Positions 7,877-16,497 of a DNA stretch of 64,000 bases are shown piece by piece; position 1 is the stretch's first letter; each line of letters opens with the position of its first letter. A program made the translations under genes and the position numbers. Source of the stretch: Agromyces hippuratus (lineage in GTDB: Bacteria > Actinomycetota > Actinomycetes > Actinomycetales > Microbacteriaceae); contig NZ_JACCFI010000001.1 of NCBI RefSeq assembly GCF_013410355.1, positions 3,038,001 through 3,102,000 on the forward strand. Reading direction: 5' to 3'. The notes under the pieces are model-generated. The model had not been told where the DNA came from. It searched no databases and saw only the letters and a list, made by a program, of their open reading frames with translations.

Positions 7877-8443
7877 GTGCCTGCCGACGACGACCGACCC
7901 CGTGCCCCGATTTCACGCGTGCCCGGCGATCTCGTGCGCGTGCGCGCGATGAAGTGGCCCGAGCAGCCGCACTGGGAGTTCGACGGGCGCTGGCTCGGCT
8001 CCGACGAGCACGGCGACTGGGTCGGGTTCCCCGCGGGCACCCGGTTCGAGCGACCGGGGCATGGTTTCACCGCGACGTGGGACTCGGTCACGCTCTTCCC
8101 GCGCGCGGGCTGGGCGGCCGCGTTCAACACGGGGCATCCGCGGGGGCTCGGCATCTACGTCGACATCGCGACGGTTCCCGTGTGGCGAGCGGATGCGTCG
8201 GGGTCGACGCTCTCCTACGTGGACCTCGATCTCGACGTCGTCGAGCGCGCCGGGGCGCCGGCGTTCATCGAGGACGAAGACGAGTTCGCCGAGCACGCGG
8301 TGGAGTTCGGATATCCGCCCGAGGTCGTGGCGCGCGCGCGTGCCGATGCCGATGCCGTGCTGGCGGCGGTGCAGCGGCGCGAGGCGCCGTTCGACGGGGC
8401 GACGGCTGCGGGGTGGCTTGCGCAGTTGGTGCGTCTCGGTTGA
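7877..8443 (+). CDS. DUF402 domain-containing protein
   Basis: 188-residue protein with the DUF402 core: HWEFDGRWLGSDEHGDWVGF, then the Asp-rich SYVDLDLDVV. Related characterised proteins (Ntdp in Firmicutes) are nucleoside tri-/diphosphatases, so a cytosolic phosphatase activity on nucleotides or RNA 5' ends is plausible but inferred. The GTG at 7877 lies 6 nt after TACGTT, consistent with a leaderless message. The gene is followed by a convergent MazG-like gene. Confidence 0.8.
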   Translation: MPADDDRPRAPISRVPGDLVRVRAMKWPEQPHWEFDGRWLGSDEHGDWVGFPAGTRFERPGHGFTATWDSVTLFPRAGWAAAFNTGHPRGLGIYVDIATVPVWRADASGSTLSYVDLDLDVVERAGAPAFIEDEDEFAEHAVEFGYPPEVVARARADADAVLAAVQRREAPFDGATAAGWLAQLVRLG

Positions 8444-8470
8444 TCGCCGGAGCAGCGGTCACGCGCGGAG

Positions 8471-8794
8471 TCACGACGGTGGGGCGGCCGCCTCCGCCCA
8501 ACGAAGCCACTTCGCCTCGATCGCGGCGGGAAGGTCGACGCCCTGGCTGCGAGCCAGGAGGAGGAGGTGAGCGAGCACGTCGGCGCATTCGTTCCCGAAT
8601 GCCTCGCGCTTCTCCTCCTCGCTCAAGCCGCGGTCGCGCCCCATGCCCTTCAGATCCACGAACGCCTGAGTGAGTTCGCCGACCTCCTCCTGCAGCTTGA
8701 GCATGAACCATTCGTCCGTGCGGTTCAGGTCGAACTTCGCGGCATAGGTGCGCGATACCGACTCGACGGCATCTTCGACGGCATGAAGTTCCAT
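8471..8794 (-). CDS. MazG-like nucleotide pyrophosphohydrolase
   Basis: 107-residue single-domain MazG-fold protein, read in a much longer open frame whose upstream part is antisense to the HNH gene. The EEVGELTQAF segment and the later ECADVLAHLLLLA give the acidic metal-binding pattern (EExxE...ExxD) of all-alpha NTP pyrophosphatases. The likely role is house-cleaning hydrolysis of non-canonical dNTPs. The ATG at 8794 is the only good start; no SD is visible. A TAGTTC box lies upstream. Divergent from the DUF222-HNH gene. Confidence 0.82.
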   Translation of the reverse strand: MELHAVEDAVESVSRTYAAKFDLNRTDEWFMLKLQEEVGELTQAFVDLKGMGRDRGLSEEEKREAFGNECADVLAHLLLLARSQGVDLPAAIEAKWLRWAEAAAPPS

Positions 8795-8826
8795 GAGGGA
8801 GAGGGTAACCGTTCTGCCTCGAACTA

Positions 8827-8895
8827 CTCGAATCTCTCTTCCATTTTTGGCGAACATTTGGTGTGATACTCTCGAATATTTCTTCCATTCTCGGC
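8827..8895. repeat. Two direct repeats in the mazG-like/HNH divergent promoter region
   Basis: CTCGAATCTCTCTTCCATT...GGC (8827-8851) and CTCGAATATTTCTTCCATT...GGC (8871-8895) match at 21 of 25 positions and are 44 bp apart, about four helical turns. The second copy supplies a possible -35 (TTCCAT) 18 bp before the TAGAAT -10 box of the HNH gene at 8907-8912. The region is distinctly AT-richer than its surroundings. Confidence 0.75.
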
Positions 8896-8917
8896 CCGTT
8901 CCGCGGTAGAATGAGGC

Positions 8918-10414
8918 ATGCCCGATGCGACCGCCGCACTCACCGAGTTGCGGTCGGCGTGCTCCGAAGTCGACGACATCTGGGCGCAGGCATTGCCGGG
9001 TGGATCGATCGAAGCGGAGCGCGACGTTCGCGCCATGAGCGGTGATGGTCTGGTGCGGGTGACGGAGTCGCTGGCCGAGCTGGAGCGTCGCGTGCAGGCG
9101 TTGCAGACCAAGTGCGCCGCTGAGCTCGCGCGTCGCTCTCGCATGGGCGGCGATGACGATGTCGCGCGCCGCCACGGCTACGCCTCGCCCGCGCGTCTGA
9201 TCGCGTCGGTCACCGGCGGCAGGTTCAGCGACGCGGCCAAGCTCGTGGCAGTAGGGGAGGCGACCGCGTCGCGTGCCTCGTTCACCGGCGAGACGCTGCC
9301 GGCACGGCATCCGCATCTGGCCTTCGGTCTGGAGAACGGCACGCTGTGCGTCGATGCTGCCGACACGATCCGTCGGTTCCTCGACGGCGTCGCCGTGCGT
9401 GCCGACCGAATCGAACTCGGTGACGCCGAGCGGTTCCTCGTCGAGCGGGCGCCGCTGGTCGGCGTCGACGGGCTCACCAGGCTGGTCAAGCAGCTGCAGG
9501 CGCGACTCGACCCCGACGGGGTGAAGCCGCGCGAAGACGAGCTGCGTTCGCAGCGGGGCCTGCGCATCTGGGAGGATCGCGCCGGCATGATCCAACTGCA
9601 GGGTGCGTTCGACCCGGCGAACGGTGCGCCGATCAAGCTCGCGGTCGAGGCGCTCGTCAGCGCGGAGCTGCACCGGGCGCGCGATGCGAAGCGCGGCTTC
9701 GGCGTGTCGGTCGATGGTGAGCACGCCCGCGCCGATGGCGAGCCCGATGTGCTCGGCGAGCCCGATGAGATCTTCGACGAGCAGCGCACGATCGCGCAGA
9801 TGAATGCCGATGCCCTCGCCGACATCGCCCGACTCTCGCTCGGGGCGAAGCAGGCGCCAGCGGTGCTCAGGCAGGCCACGGTGGTCGCGCGCATCGACGC
9901 TGACTCGCTCGTCACCGGTCAGGGTCATGCCACGATCGACGGCATCGATCAGCCGATCTCGGTCGCGACCGTGCGTGAGCTGGCGATGTCGGCCGGCATC
10001 AGCCCGCTGTTGCTCGATCACCGCTCCGAGCCGCTCGAGCTCGGCCGCGCGGCCCGACTCTTCACGCCCGCGCAGAAGCTGGCTCTGGTCGAGCGTGACG
10101 GCGGTTGCGCCTGGCCGGCGTGCAACAGGCCGCCATCGCACACGCAGGCGCATCACATCAGGTGGTGGAAGCGTCATCGCGGCCGCACCGACATCGGCAA
10201 CGGCATCATGTTGTGCTCGCACCATCATCACCGCGTGCATGACGACGGCTGGGTCATCACGGTGCGCGATGCGCAGACGTGGTTCACCCCTCCGGTGCAT
10301 CTCGATCCGCAGCAGCGACCACGCCCCGGCAATCGGCGACGAGTGCCGAGGTATGGAGCGAGCGGTGCACCCGTGGCGCCCGTGGCTCGAGTGGCCAGGG
10401 TCGCTGCGGCCTGA
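8918..10414 (+). CDS. HNH endonuclease signature protein, DUF222 (13E12-type) family
   Basis: 498-residue protein with an N-terminal/central DUF222 region and a C-terminal HNH motif: CAWPACNRPPSHTQAHHI, later CSHHHHRVHDDGW, where Cys pairs and His form the zinc/nuclease centre. These multicopy genes are typical of Actinobacteria and are often mobile-element-like, but their biological role is not established. The ATG at 8918 is 5 nt after TAGAAT with no SD (leaderless). No terminal repeats or target duplications mark this copy as recently moved. Confidence 0.88.
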   Translation: MPDATAALTELRSACSEVDDIWAQALPGGSIEAERDVRAMSGDGLVRVTESLAELERRVQALQTKCAAELARRSRMGGDDDVARRHGYASPARLIASVTGGRFSDAAKLVAVGEATASRASFTGETLPARHPHLAFGLENGTLCVDAADTIRRFLDGVAVRADRIELGDAERFLVERAPLVGVDGLTRLVKQLQARLDPDGVKPREDELRSQRGLRIWEDRAGMIQLQGAFDPANGAPIKLAVEALVSAELHRARDAKRGFGVSVDGEHARADGEPDVLGEPDEIFDEQRTIAQMNADALADIARLSLGAKQAPAVLRQATVVARIDADSLVTGQGHATIDGIDQPISVATVRELAMSAGISPLLLDHRSEPLELGRAARLFTPAQKLALVERDGGCAWPACNRPPSHTQAHHIRWWKRHRGRTDIGNGIMLCSHHHHRVHDDGWVITVRDAQTWFTPPVHLDPQQRPRPGNRRRVPRYGASGAPVAPVARVARVAAA

Positions 10415-10434
10415 CCCGCCGCGGCGGGCTGACC

Positions 10435-11145
10435 TCAGGCGCCGGTGGCGTCGACCGCCCCCGGCTCGAAGCGATACCCCATGCCGGGCTCCGTGAGGAA
10501 GAACCGCGGCTCCGACGGCGTCGGCTCGAGCTTTCGCCGCAGCTGCGCGACGTAGAGGCGCAGGTACCCGGCGTCGTTCGCATGGAATGGCCCCCATACC
10601 TCGCTCAGCAGCATCTGCCGGGTGAGGAGCTTGCCCGGGTTCTTGAGGAACAGCTCGAGCAGCCGCCACTCGGTCGGCGTCAGGCGCACGGATGTCGCGT
10701 GCCCCGAGGCATCCGTCGACCTGATGGTCTTGGCGGCGAGGTCGACGGTGAGGGCGCCGATCGCGTAGGCCGCGGCATCCGCTTCGCCGCTCGTCGACCG
10801 GGCACGCGCGCGGATGCGTGCGAGGAGCTCATCCATCGCAAAGGGCTTCGTCACGTAGTCGTCGGCGCCGGCGTCGAGCGCGTCGACCTTCTCGGCGGAG
10901 TCGGTGCGACCCGAGAGCACGAGAATCGGCACCTTCGACCACGCGCGCACGGCCCGGATGACGTCGAGGCCGTCGACGCGAGGCATGCCGAGGTCGAGGA
11001 GGATCAGGTCGGGGTGCGCGTTCGCGGCCAGGTCGATCGCCTCGGCGCCGTCGCGAGCGGCGACGACCTCGTAGCCGCGCGCGACGAGCGTGATGCGCAG
11101 CGCGCGCTGCAGCTGGTCGTCGTCGTCGGCGAGGAGGATCCTCAT
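10435..11145 (-). CDS. kdpE: Response regulator KdpE
   Basis: OmpR-class two-component regulator, 236 residues, activating the kdp potassium uptake genes. Receiver domain 1-115 with the acidic pocket ADDDD at 6-10, phospho-acceptor D51 in LILLDLGMP, and the K of YVTKPF. A winged-helix DNA-binding domain follows (LTPTEWRLLELFLKNPGKLLT, then YLRLYVAQLRRKLEP). Its start overlaps the end of kdpD by 4 nt, so it is the last gene of the kdp operon and translationally coupled. Confidence 0.95.
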   Translation of the reverse strand: MRILLADDDDQLQRALRITLVARGYEVVAARDGAEAIDLAANAHPDLILLDLGMPRVDGLDVIRAVRAWSKVPILVLSGRTDSAEKVDALDAGADDYVTKPFAMDELLARIRARARSTSGEADAAAYAIGALTVDLAAKTIRSTDASGHATSVRLTPTEWRLLELFLKNPGKLLTRQMLLSEVWGPFHANDAGYLRLYVAQLRRKLEPTPSEPRFFLTEPGMGYRFEPGAVDATGA

Positions 11146-13643
11146 CGCAGCTCCTCGGTGGTCGGCGTGCTCGGGGCGGAGGGCAGGGTGACGACCATGG
11201 TCAGGCCGCCGCCGGGGGTGTCCTCGACCTCCAGTGTGCCGTCCATTCCCTCGACGAAGCCCTTCGACAGGGCGAGTCCGAGCCCGAGGCCGGTGTCGTT
11301 GTCGGTGTCGCCGAGGCGCTGGAACGGGGTGAACACCTCGTCGCGGCGTTCGACGGGGATGCCGGGGCCGCGGTCGACGACGCGCAGCTCGGTGCGGCCC
11401 TGGAACGAGCTCGCGGCGAGACGCACGCGCTCGTCGTCGGGGCTGTGCCGCACGGCGTTCGCGAGCAGGTTGACCACGACGCGCTGCAGCAGCACGCCGT
11501 CGGCGAGCACCGGCACGAGGTCGTCGGCGAGGTCGAGCTCGATGTCGCCCGGCCCGAGTGCGAGCTCGTCGAGGGCGGGCAGGACGACATCGGCGACTTC
11601 GGTCGGGGCGAGGGTGACCGCGAGCGCCCCGGCCTGCACCCGGCTCACGTCGAGCAGGTTGGTGACGAGCTCGGCGAGGGCGTCGAGGCTCTCGGAGGCG
11701 GTCGCGAGAAGTTCCTCCCGTTGGGCGACCGGCAGCTCGACCTCGCGTGAGCGCAGGGCGCTGATCGCCGCCGACGCCGAGGTGAGCGGGCGCCGCAGGT
11801 CGTGGCCGACGGCGGCGAGCAGGGCCGAGCGCACACGATCGGTTTCGACGAGGGCGTCGGCCGCCGATGCGGCGGTCGCGAGCGCGCCGTGCTCGATCGC
11901 GGCATCCATCTGGGTCGCGATGACCTGCAACAGGCGGCGCTCGGATGCCTCGAGGTCCTGCCCGTGCAGTTCGAGCACGCCGCGACTGCCGATGGGGATC
12001 TCGGTGACCCGGTCGTCGCGCGTCGGCTCGCCGTCGGCCACCCGGGGCTCGCCGTCGACGAGGAGGCGCACGCCAGTGAGGCCGAACGCCTCGCGGGTGC
12101 GGGTGACCATCGCCTGCAGGGCGTCCTCACCGCGGAGCACGCTGCCCGCGAGCGTCGCGAGCAGTTGCGACTCGGCGGCCGCCCGCCGGGCGATGCGCGT
12201 GCGGCGTGCGGCCTGGTCGACGACGTAGCTCACGAGCAGGGCGTTGGCGACGTAGAACACGAGGGCGAGGAACTGCCTCGGGTCGCTGATCGTCAGCGTG
12301 TGCGTCGGCTGCACGAACAGGAAGTTGAGGGTGAGGCCCGAGAGCACGGCGGCGAAGAGACCGGGCCAGATGCCTCCGATGAGGGCGACGACGATGACGA
12401 GCAACTGGTACGCGAGCACGTCGCTCGTGATCGACGTCTCGGTGTGGAACGTCACGAGCAGCCAGCTGAGCAGCGGCCCGGCGATGAGGGCCACGGCGAA
12501 GCCGACGAGCATGCGCCCGCGGCTGAGCGCCCCGCCGAGCTTCGGGAGCGAGAACCCCGAGCCGGCCGCCGCGTGCGTGACGATGTGCACGTCGATGTCA
12601 CCCGACTCGCGGATGACCGTCGCCCCGATGCCCGGTCCCGTGAATGCCGCCGCGAGTCGCGATCGGCGGCTCACGCCGATGACGAGCTGCGTGGCGTTCG
12701 CCGCTCTCGCGAAGTCGACGAGCGCACGCGGTACGTCCTCACCGACGACCTGGTGGAAGGTGCCGCCGAGCTGTTCGACGAGCGTGCGCTGGCCATCGAG
12801 GGCGCCAGGATGCCGCGCCCGCATGCCGTCGGGATTCGTGACGTGCACCGCGATGAGCTCGCCGCCCGACGATCGCGAGGCGATGCGGGCACCGCGGCGC
12901 AGGAGCGTCTCGCCCTCGGGGCCGCCGGTGAGGGCGACGACGACGCGTTCGCGCGCCTCCCACTTGCGGTCGATGCCGTGCTCGACGCGGTAGGCCTTGA
13001 GCGCCGAGTCGACCTCGTCGGCGAGCCAGAGCAGGGCGAGCTCGCGGAGCGCGGTCAGGTTGCCGAGACGGAAGTAGTTCGAGAGCGCCGCGTCGATGCG
13101 CTCGGCCGGGTAGACGAGGCCGCCCGCGAGCCGGTCGCGTAAAGCCTGCGGGGCGAGGTCGACGACCTCGATCTGGTCGGCCGCCCGCAGCACGGCATCG
13201 GGGATCGTCTCGCGCTGGGCGACCCCCGTGATCTGCTGCACGACGTCGCCGAGCGACTCGATGTGCTGGGTGTTGACCGTCGAGATCACGTCGATGCCGG
13301 CGTCGAGCAGCTCGTCGACGTCCTGCCAGCGCTTGGTGTGCCGCGACCCCGGCGCATTGGTGTGGGCGAGCTCGTCGACGAGGGCGATCTCTGGCCGGCG
13401 CATGAGCACCGCGTCGAGGTCCATCTCGTCGAGGCCCATGCCGCGGTGCTCGACCGTGGTGCGCGGCAGTACCTCGAGGCCGGCGACCATCGAGGCCGTC
13501 GCCTTGCGACCGTGCGTCTCGACGAAGGCCACCACGACGTCGTGACCATCGCCCCGCAGGCGCCGGCCCTCTTCGAGCATGGAGTAGGTCTTGCCGACGC
13601 CGGGGGCGGCGCCGAGCAGCACGCGAAGCCGCCCCCGTTTCAT
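11142..13643 (-). CDS. kdpD: Osmosensitive K+ channel sensor histidine kinase KdpD
   Basis: 833-residue membrane sensor kinase. The N-terminal KdpD domain has a Walker A GAAPGVGKT at about 11-19 and the DELAHTNAPGSRHTKRWQDV segment. A universal-stress-protein-like domain follows at about 230-360 and a DUF4118 four-helix membrane region at about 375-480. Next come a GAF-like part and a HisKA segment GHDLRRPL (phospho-His). The HATPase has NLLANAVRHSPDD, DRGPGIP and GLGLGLALS. Full length, no lost motif. It sits 11 bp downstream of kdpC, so sensor and pump appear to share one transcript. Confidence 0.95.
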   Translation of the reverse strand: MKRGRLRVLLGAAPGVGKTYSMLEEGRRLRGDGHDVVVAFVETHGRKATASMVAGLEVLPRTTVEHRGMGLDEMDLDAVLMRRPEIALVDELAHTNAPGSRHTKRWQDVDELLDAGIDVISTVNTQHIESLGDVVQQITGVAQRETIPDAVLRAADQIEVVDLAPQALRDRLAGGLVYPAERIDAALSNYFRLGNLTALRELALLWLADEVDSALKAYRVEHGIDRKWEARERVVVALTGGPEGETLLRRGARIASRSSGGELIAVHVTNPDGMRARHPGALDGQRTLVEQLGGTFHQVVGEDVPRALVDFARAANATQLVIGVSRRSRLAAAFTGPGIGATVIRESGDIDVHIVTHAAAGSGFSLPKLGGALSRGRMLVGFAVALIAGPLLSWLLVTFHTETSITSDVLAYQLLVIVVALIGGIWPGLFAAVLSGLTLNFLFVQPTHTLTISDPRQFLALVFYVANALLVSYVVDQAARRTRIARRAAAESQLLATLAGSVLRGEDALQAMVTRTREAFGLTGVRLLVDGEPRVADGEPTRDDRVTEIPIGSRGVLELHGQDLEASERRLLQVIATQMDAAIEHGALATAASAADALVETDRVRSALLAAVGHDLRRPLTSASAAISALRSREVELPVAQREELLATASESLDALAELVTNLLDVSRVQAGALAVTLAPTEVADVVLPALDELALGPGDIELDLADDLVPVLADGVLLQRVVVNLLANAVRHSPDDERVRLAASSFQGRTELRVVDRGPGIPVERRDEVFTPFQRLGDTDNDTGLGLGLALSKGFVEGMDGTLEVEDTPGGGLTMVVTLPSAPSTPTTEELR

Positions 13644-13654
13644 GAATCTGCCCC

Positions 13655-14260
13655 TCAGCCCAGCTCGGAGAGGGCGAGGTTCAGCTGCAGCACGTTGACG
13701 GTCGGCTCGCCCAGGTACCCGAGATCCCGTGCCTGAATCCTAGACTCCACGAGTTCGCGCACCTCGGATTCGGGGAGGCCGCGCTCGTCGGCGACCCGCG
13801 CCACCTGCAGCAGGGCGTACTCCGGGCTGATGTGCGGGTCGAGACCCGACGCCGATGCGGTGACCGCGTCGGCCGGGACATCCGCTTCGGAGACGCCGTT
13901 GAACTCGGCGACCTGCGCCTTCCGCTCTTCGATCGCGGCGATGAGGTCGGCGTTCTCGGGGCCGTGGTTGCTGCCGCTCGACGCGCCGCCGTCGTACCCG
14001 TCGCCGGCCGCCGACGGGCGGGGCTGGAACCACTCGGGAAGCGGCTCGCCGGAAGCATCCGTGAACGACTGGCCGATGAGGGTGGAGCCCACGACCTCGT
14101 CGCCAGACCGGATGAGCGAGCCGTTCGCCTGGGCGGGCAGGACGACCTGCCCGATGCCCGTGATGAGGAGCGTGTAGGCGACGCCGAGCACGGCGGTGAA
14201 GATGAGCATCGCGCGAACCGCCACCCAGTGGGTGCGGACCGCAGTGCGAGTGGAGCTCAT
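13655..14260 (-). CDS. kdpC: Potassium-transporting ATPase subunit KdpC
   Basis: 201-residue single-pass membrane subunit that assists ATP binding by KdpB and K+ transport by KdpA. One N-terminal membrane helix (about 15-38), then the periplasmic domain with typical KdpC motifs GSTLIGQSF, WFQPRPSAAG, GASSGSNHGPEN and SASGLDPHISPEYALLQ. The long open frame continues over kdpB. The ATG at 14260 is fixed by AAGGA about 10 nt upstream and by the family N-terminus. It lies 26 bp after kdpB. Confidence 0.95.
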   Translation of the reverse strand: MSSTRTAVRTHWVAVRAMLIFTAVLGVAYTLLITGIGQVVLPAQANGSLIRSGDEVVGSTLIGQSFTDASGEPLPEWFQPRPSAAGDGYDGGASSGSNHGPENADLIAAIEERKAQVAEFNGVSEADVPADAVTASASGLDPHISPEYALLQVARVADERGLPESEVRELVESRIQARDLGYLGEPTVNVLQLNLALSELG

Positions 14261-14286
14261 GGTGTGTTTTCCTTTCGCTCCCGGGC

Positions 14287-16494
14287 CTAGAACCCGGGGA
14301 TGAGGCTGACGACGAGGTCGATCAGCTTGATGCCGATGAAGGGGGCGATGATGCCGCCGAGGCCGTAGATCAGCAGGTTGCGGCTGAGGATCGCGGACGC
14401 GCCGCCGGCCTTGTACTTCGCCCCTCGAAGTGCGAGCGGGATCAGGATCACGATGATGATCGCGTTGAAGATGATCGCCGACAGGATCGCCGAGGCGGGG
14501 GAGTGCAGCTGCATGAGGTTCAGCACGGCGAGCCCTGGGAAGACGCCCGCGAACATCGCCGGGATGATCGCGAAGTACTTCGCGACGTCGTTGGCGATCG
14601 AGAACGTCGTGAGCGCGCCGCGCGTGATGAGCAGCTGCTTGCCGATGCGCACGATCTCGATGAGCTTCGTCGGGTCGCTGTCGAGGTCGACCATGTTGCC
14701 GGCCTCCTTCGCGGCCGACGTGCCCGTGTTCATCGCGACGCCGACGTCGGCCTGCGCGAGCGCCGGGGCGTCGTTCGTGCCGTCGCCGGTCATGGCGACG
14801 AGGTTGCCGCCCGCCTGTTCGCGCTTGATGAGCGCCATCTTGTCTTCGGGCGTGGCCTCGGCGAGGTAGTCGTCGACGCCGGCCTCGGCCGCGATCGCCT
14901 TTGCCGTGAGCGGGTTGTCGCCCGTGATCATGACCGTGCGGATGCCCATGGCGCGGAGCTCGGCGAAGCGCTCGGTGAGGCCGTCCTTCACGACGTCCTT
15001 CAGGTGCACGACGCCGAGCAGGCGCGCCTCGCCGTCCGCGTCCTTCGCGGCCACGACGAGCGGCGTGCCGCCGCTGTTCGAGATCGCCTCGACCCGTTGC
15101 TCGAGCTCGTCGTACGTCGACGAGGCGATGCGACCGGATGCCTCGACCCACGCGATGACCGCTGAGCCGGCGCCCTTGCGGATGCTCGAGCCGTCGGGCA
15201 GGTCGAGCCCCGACATGCGGGTCTGCGCCGTGAACGGCACGACCTCGCCGGCCACCCCGTTCCCTGAGCCGGTCGAAGGTTCGAAGCGGATGCCGCGTTC
15301 CGCCGCCAGGTCGACGATCGACGATCCCTCGGGGGTGGGGTCGGCGAGCGACGAGAGGGCCGCGGCCCGCTCGAGCTCTGAGACGTCGACGCCCGGCATC
15401 GGCACGAACTCGCTGGCACGGCGGTTGCCGTAGGTGATGGTGCCGGTCTTGTCGAGCAGCAGCGTCGTGACGTCGCCCGCCGCCTCGACGGCCCGGCCCG
15501 ACATCGCGAGCACGTTGCGCTGCACGAGGCGGTCCATGCCCGCGATGCCGATGGCCGAGAGCAGGGCGCCGATCGTCGTCGGGATGAGGCAGACGAGCAG
15601 TGCGATGAGCACCGGGATCGAGACCGGCGACGCCGCGTACGAGGCGATCGGGTTCAACGTGAGCGTGACGATCACGAAGATGATCGAGAGGCTCGCGAGC
15701 AGGATGTTCAGCGCGATCTCGTTCGGCGTCTTCTGGCGCGACGCACCCTCGACGAGCGCGATCATGCGATCGACGAAGGTCTCGCCGGGCTTCGAGGTGA
15801 TGCGCACCACGATGCGGTCGGAGAGCACGCGGGTGCCGCCGGTGACCGCCGAGCGGTCACCGCCCGACTCGCGCACGACCGGGGCCGACTCGCCCGTGAT
15901 CGCCGACTCGTCGACCGAGGCGATGCCGTGGATGATGTCGCCGTCGCCCGGGATCGACTCGCCCGCCGTCACGACGACGATGTCGCCGAGCCGGAGGTCG
16001 CCCGAGGGGACCTCGGCGATCGCGGAGCGCTCGGCCGCGGCATCCGATACCTCGTCGTACGCCGTGACGCGGCGCGCGACCGTCGACGTACGGGTCTGCC
16101 GCAGCGTGTCGGCCTGCGCCTTGCCGCGCCCCTCGGCCACCGACTCCGCGAGGTTCGCGAAGAGCACGGTGAGCCAGAGCCAGACGGCGATCGCCCAGGT
16201 GAATGAGAGCGGCACGGCGGTGCCGCCCGATGACTCGGGGCCGCCGAGGAACGGCTCGGCGATCGCGAGCACGGTCGTGAGCGCGGCGCCGACCTCGACG
16301 AGGAACATGACGGGGTTGTGCCACATCTGCCTCGGGTCGAGCTTGCGGAACGCGCCGGGCAGGGCCGCGACGATCTGCGCGGGTCCGAACGCGCCTGCGG
16401 GGCGCTTCGAGGGGGAGCCCATCTGACGGGGGGTGTGCTCCGCCTGCTCGGGCCCTTCGACAGGCTCGGGGAGCGTAGTGATGGTGGTGGACAT
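14287..16494 (-). CDS. kdpB: Potassium-transporting ATPase ATP-binding subunit KdpB
   Basis: 735-residue P-type ATPase (type IA). It carries the phosphorylation motif DKTGTITYGN, the TGES-type actuator loop AITGESAPV, the hinge MITGDNPLTAKAIAAEAGVDD, and TGDGTNDAPAL. Two REP-like fragments lie inside the coding sequence. One at 16453-16475 encodes PEPVEG in the non-conserved N-terminal tail. One at 15260-15283 is in the nucleotide-binding domain, where the protein reads EPSTGSGNG. Neither breaks the frame. It is separated from kdpA by 3 bp. Confidence 0.95.
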   Translation of the reverse strand: MSTTITTLPEPVEGPEQAEHTPRQMGSPSKRPAGAFGPAQIVAALPGAFRKLDPRQMWHNPVMFLVEVGAALTTVLAIAEPFLGGPESSGGTAVPLSFTWAIAVWLWLTVLFANLAESVAEGRGKAQADTLRQTRTSTVARRVTAYDEVSDAAAERSAIAEVPSGDLRLGDIVVVTAGESIPGDGDIIHGIASVDESAITGESAPVVRESGGDRSAVTGGTRVLSDRIVVRITSKPGETFVDRMIALVEGASRQKTPNEIALNILLASLSIIFVIVTLTLNPIASYAASPVSIPVLIALLVCLIPTTIGALLSAIGIAGMDRLVQRNVLAMSGRAVEAAGDVTTLLLDKTGTITYGNRRASEFVPMPGVDVSELERAAALSSLADPTPEGSSIVDLAAERGIRFEPSTGSGNGVAGEVVPFTAQTRMSGLDLPDGSSIRKGAGSAVIAWVEASGRIASSTYDELEQRVEAISNSGGTPLVVAAKDADGEARLLGVVHLKDVVKDGLTERFAELRAMGIRTVMITGDNPLTAKAIAAEAGVDDYLAEATPEDKMALIKREQAGGNLVAMTGDGTNDAPALAQADVGVAMNTGTSAAKEAGNMVDLDSDPTKLIEIVRIGKQLLITRGALTTFSIANDVAKYFAIIPAMFAGVFPGLAVLNLMQLHSPASAILSAIIFNAIIIVILIPLALRGAKYKAGGASAILSRNLLIYGLGGIIAPFIGIKLIDLVVSLIPGF

Positions 16495-16497
16495 GGA

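Noticed and set aside
8828..8887. LexA (SOS) boxes in the HNH promoter
   Set aside because: TCGAATATTTCTTCCA resembles TCGAAC-N4-GTTCGA but mismatches three of twelve conserved positions in both copies, and the second half-site is not palindromic.
8918..10414. DUF222-HNH gene as a recent mobile element insertion
   Set aside because: No terminal inverted repeats, target-site duplication or intron-like boundary was found around it, and neighbouring genes are intact.
11802..13142. Plus-strand frame opposite kdpD
   Set aside because: Shadow frame with Glu/Arg-rich, Val-poor pattern typical of antisense translation. KdpD motifs are continuous on the minus strand.
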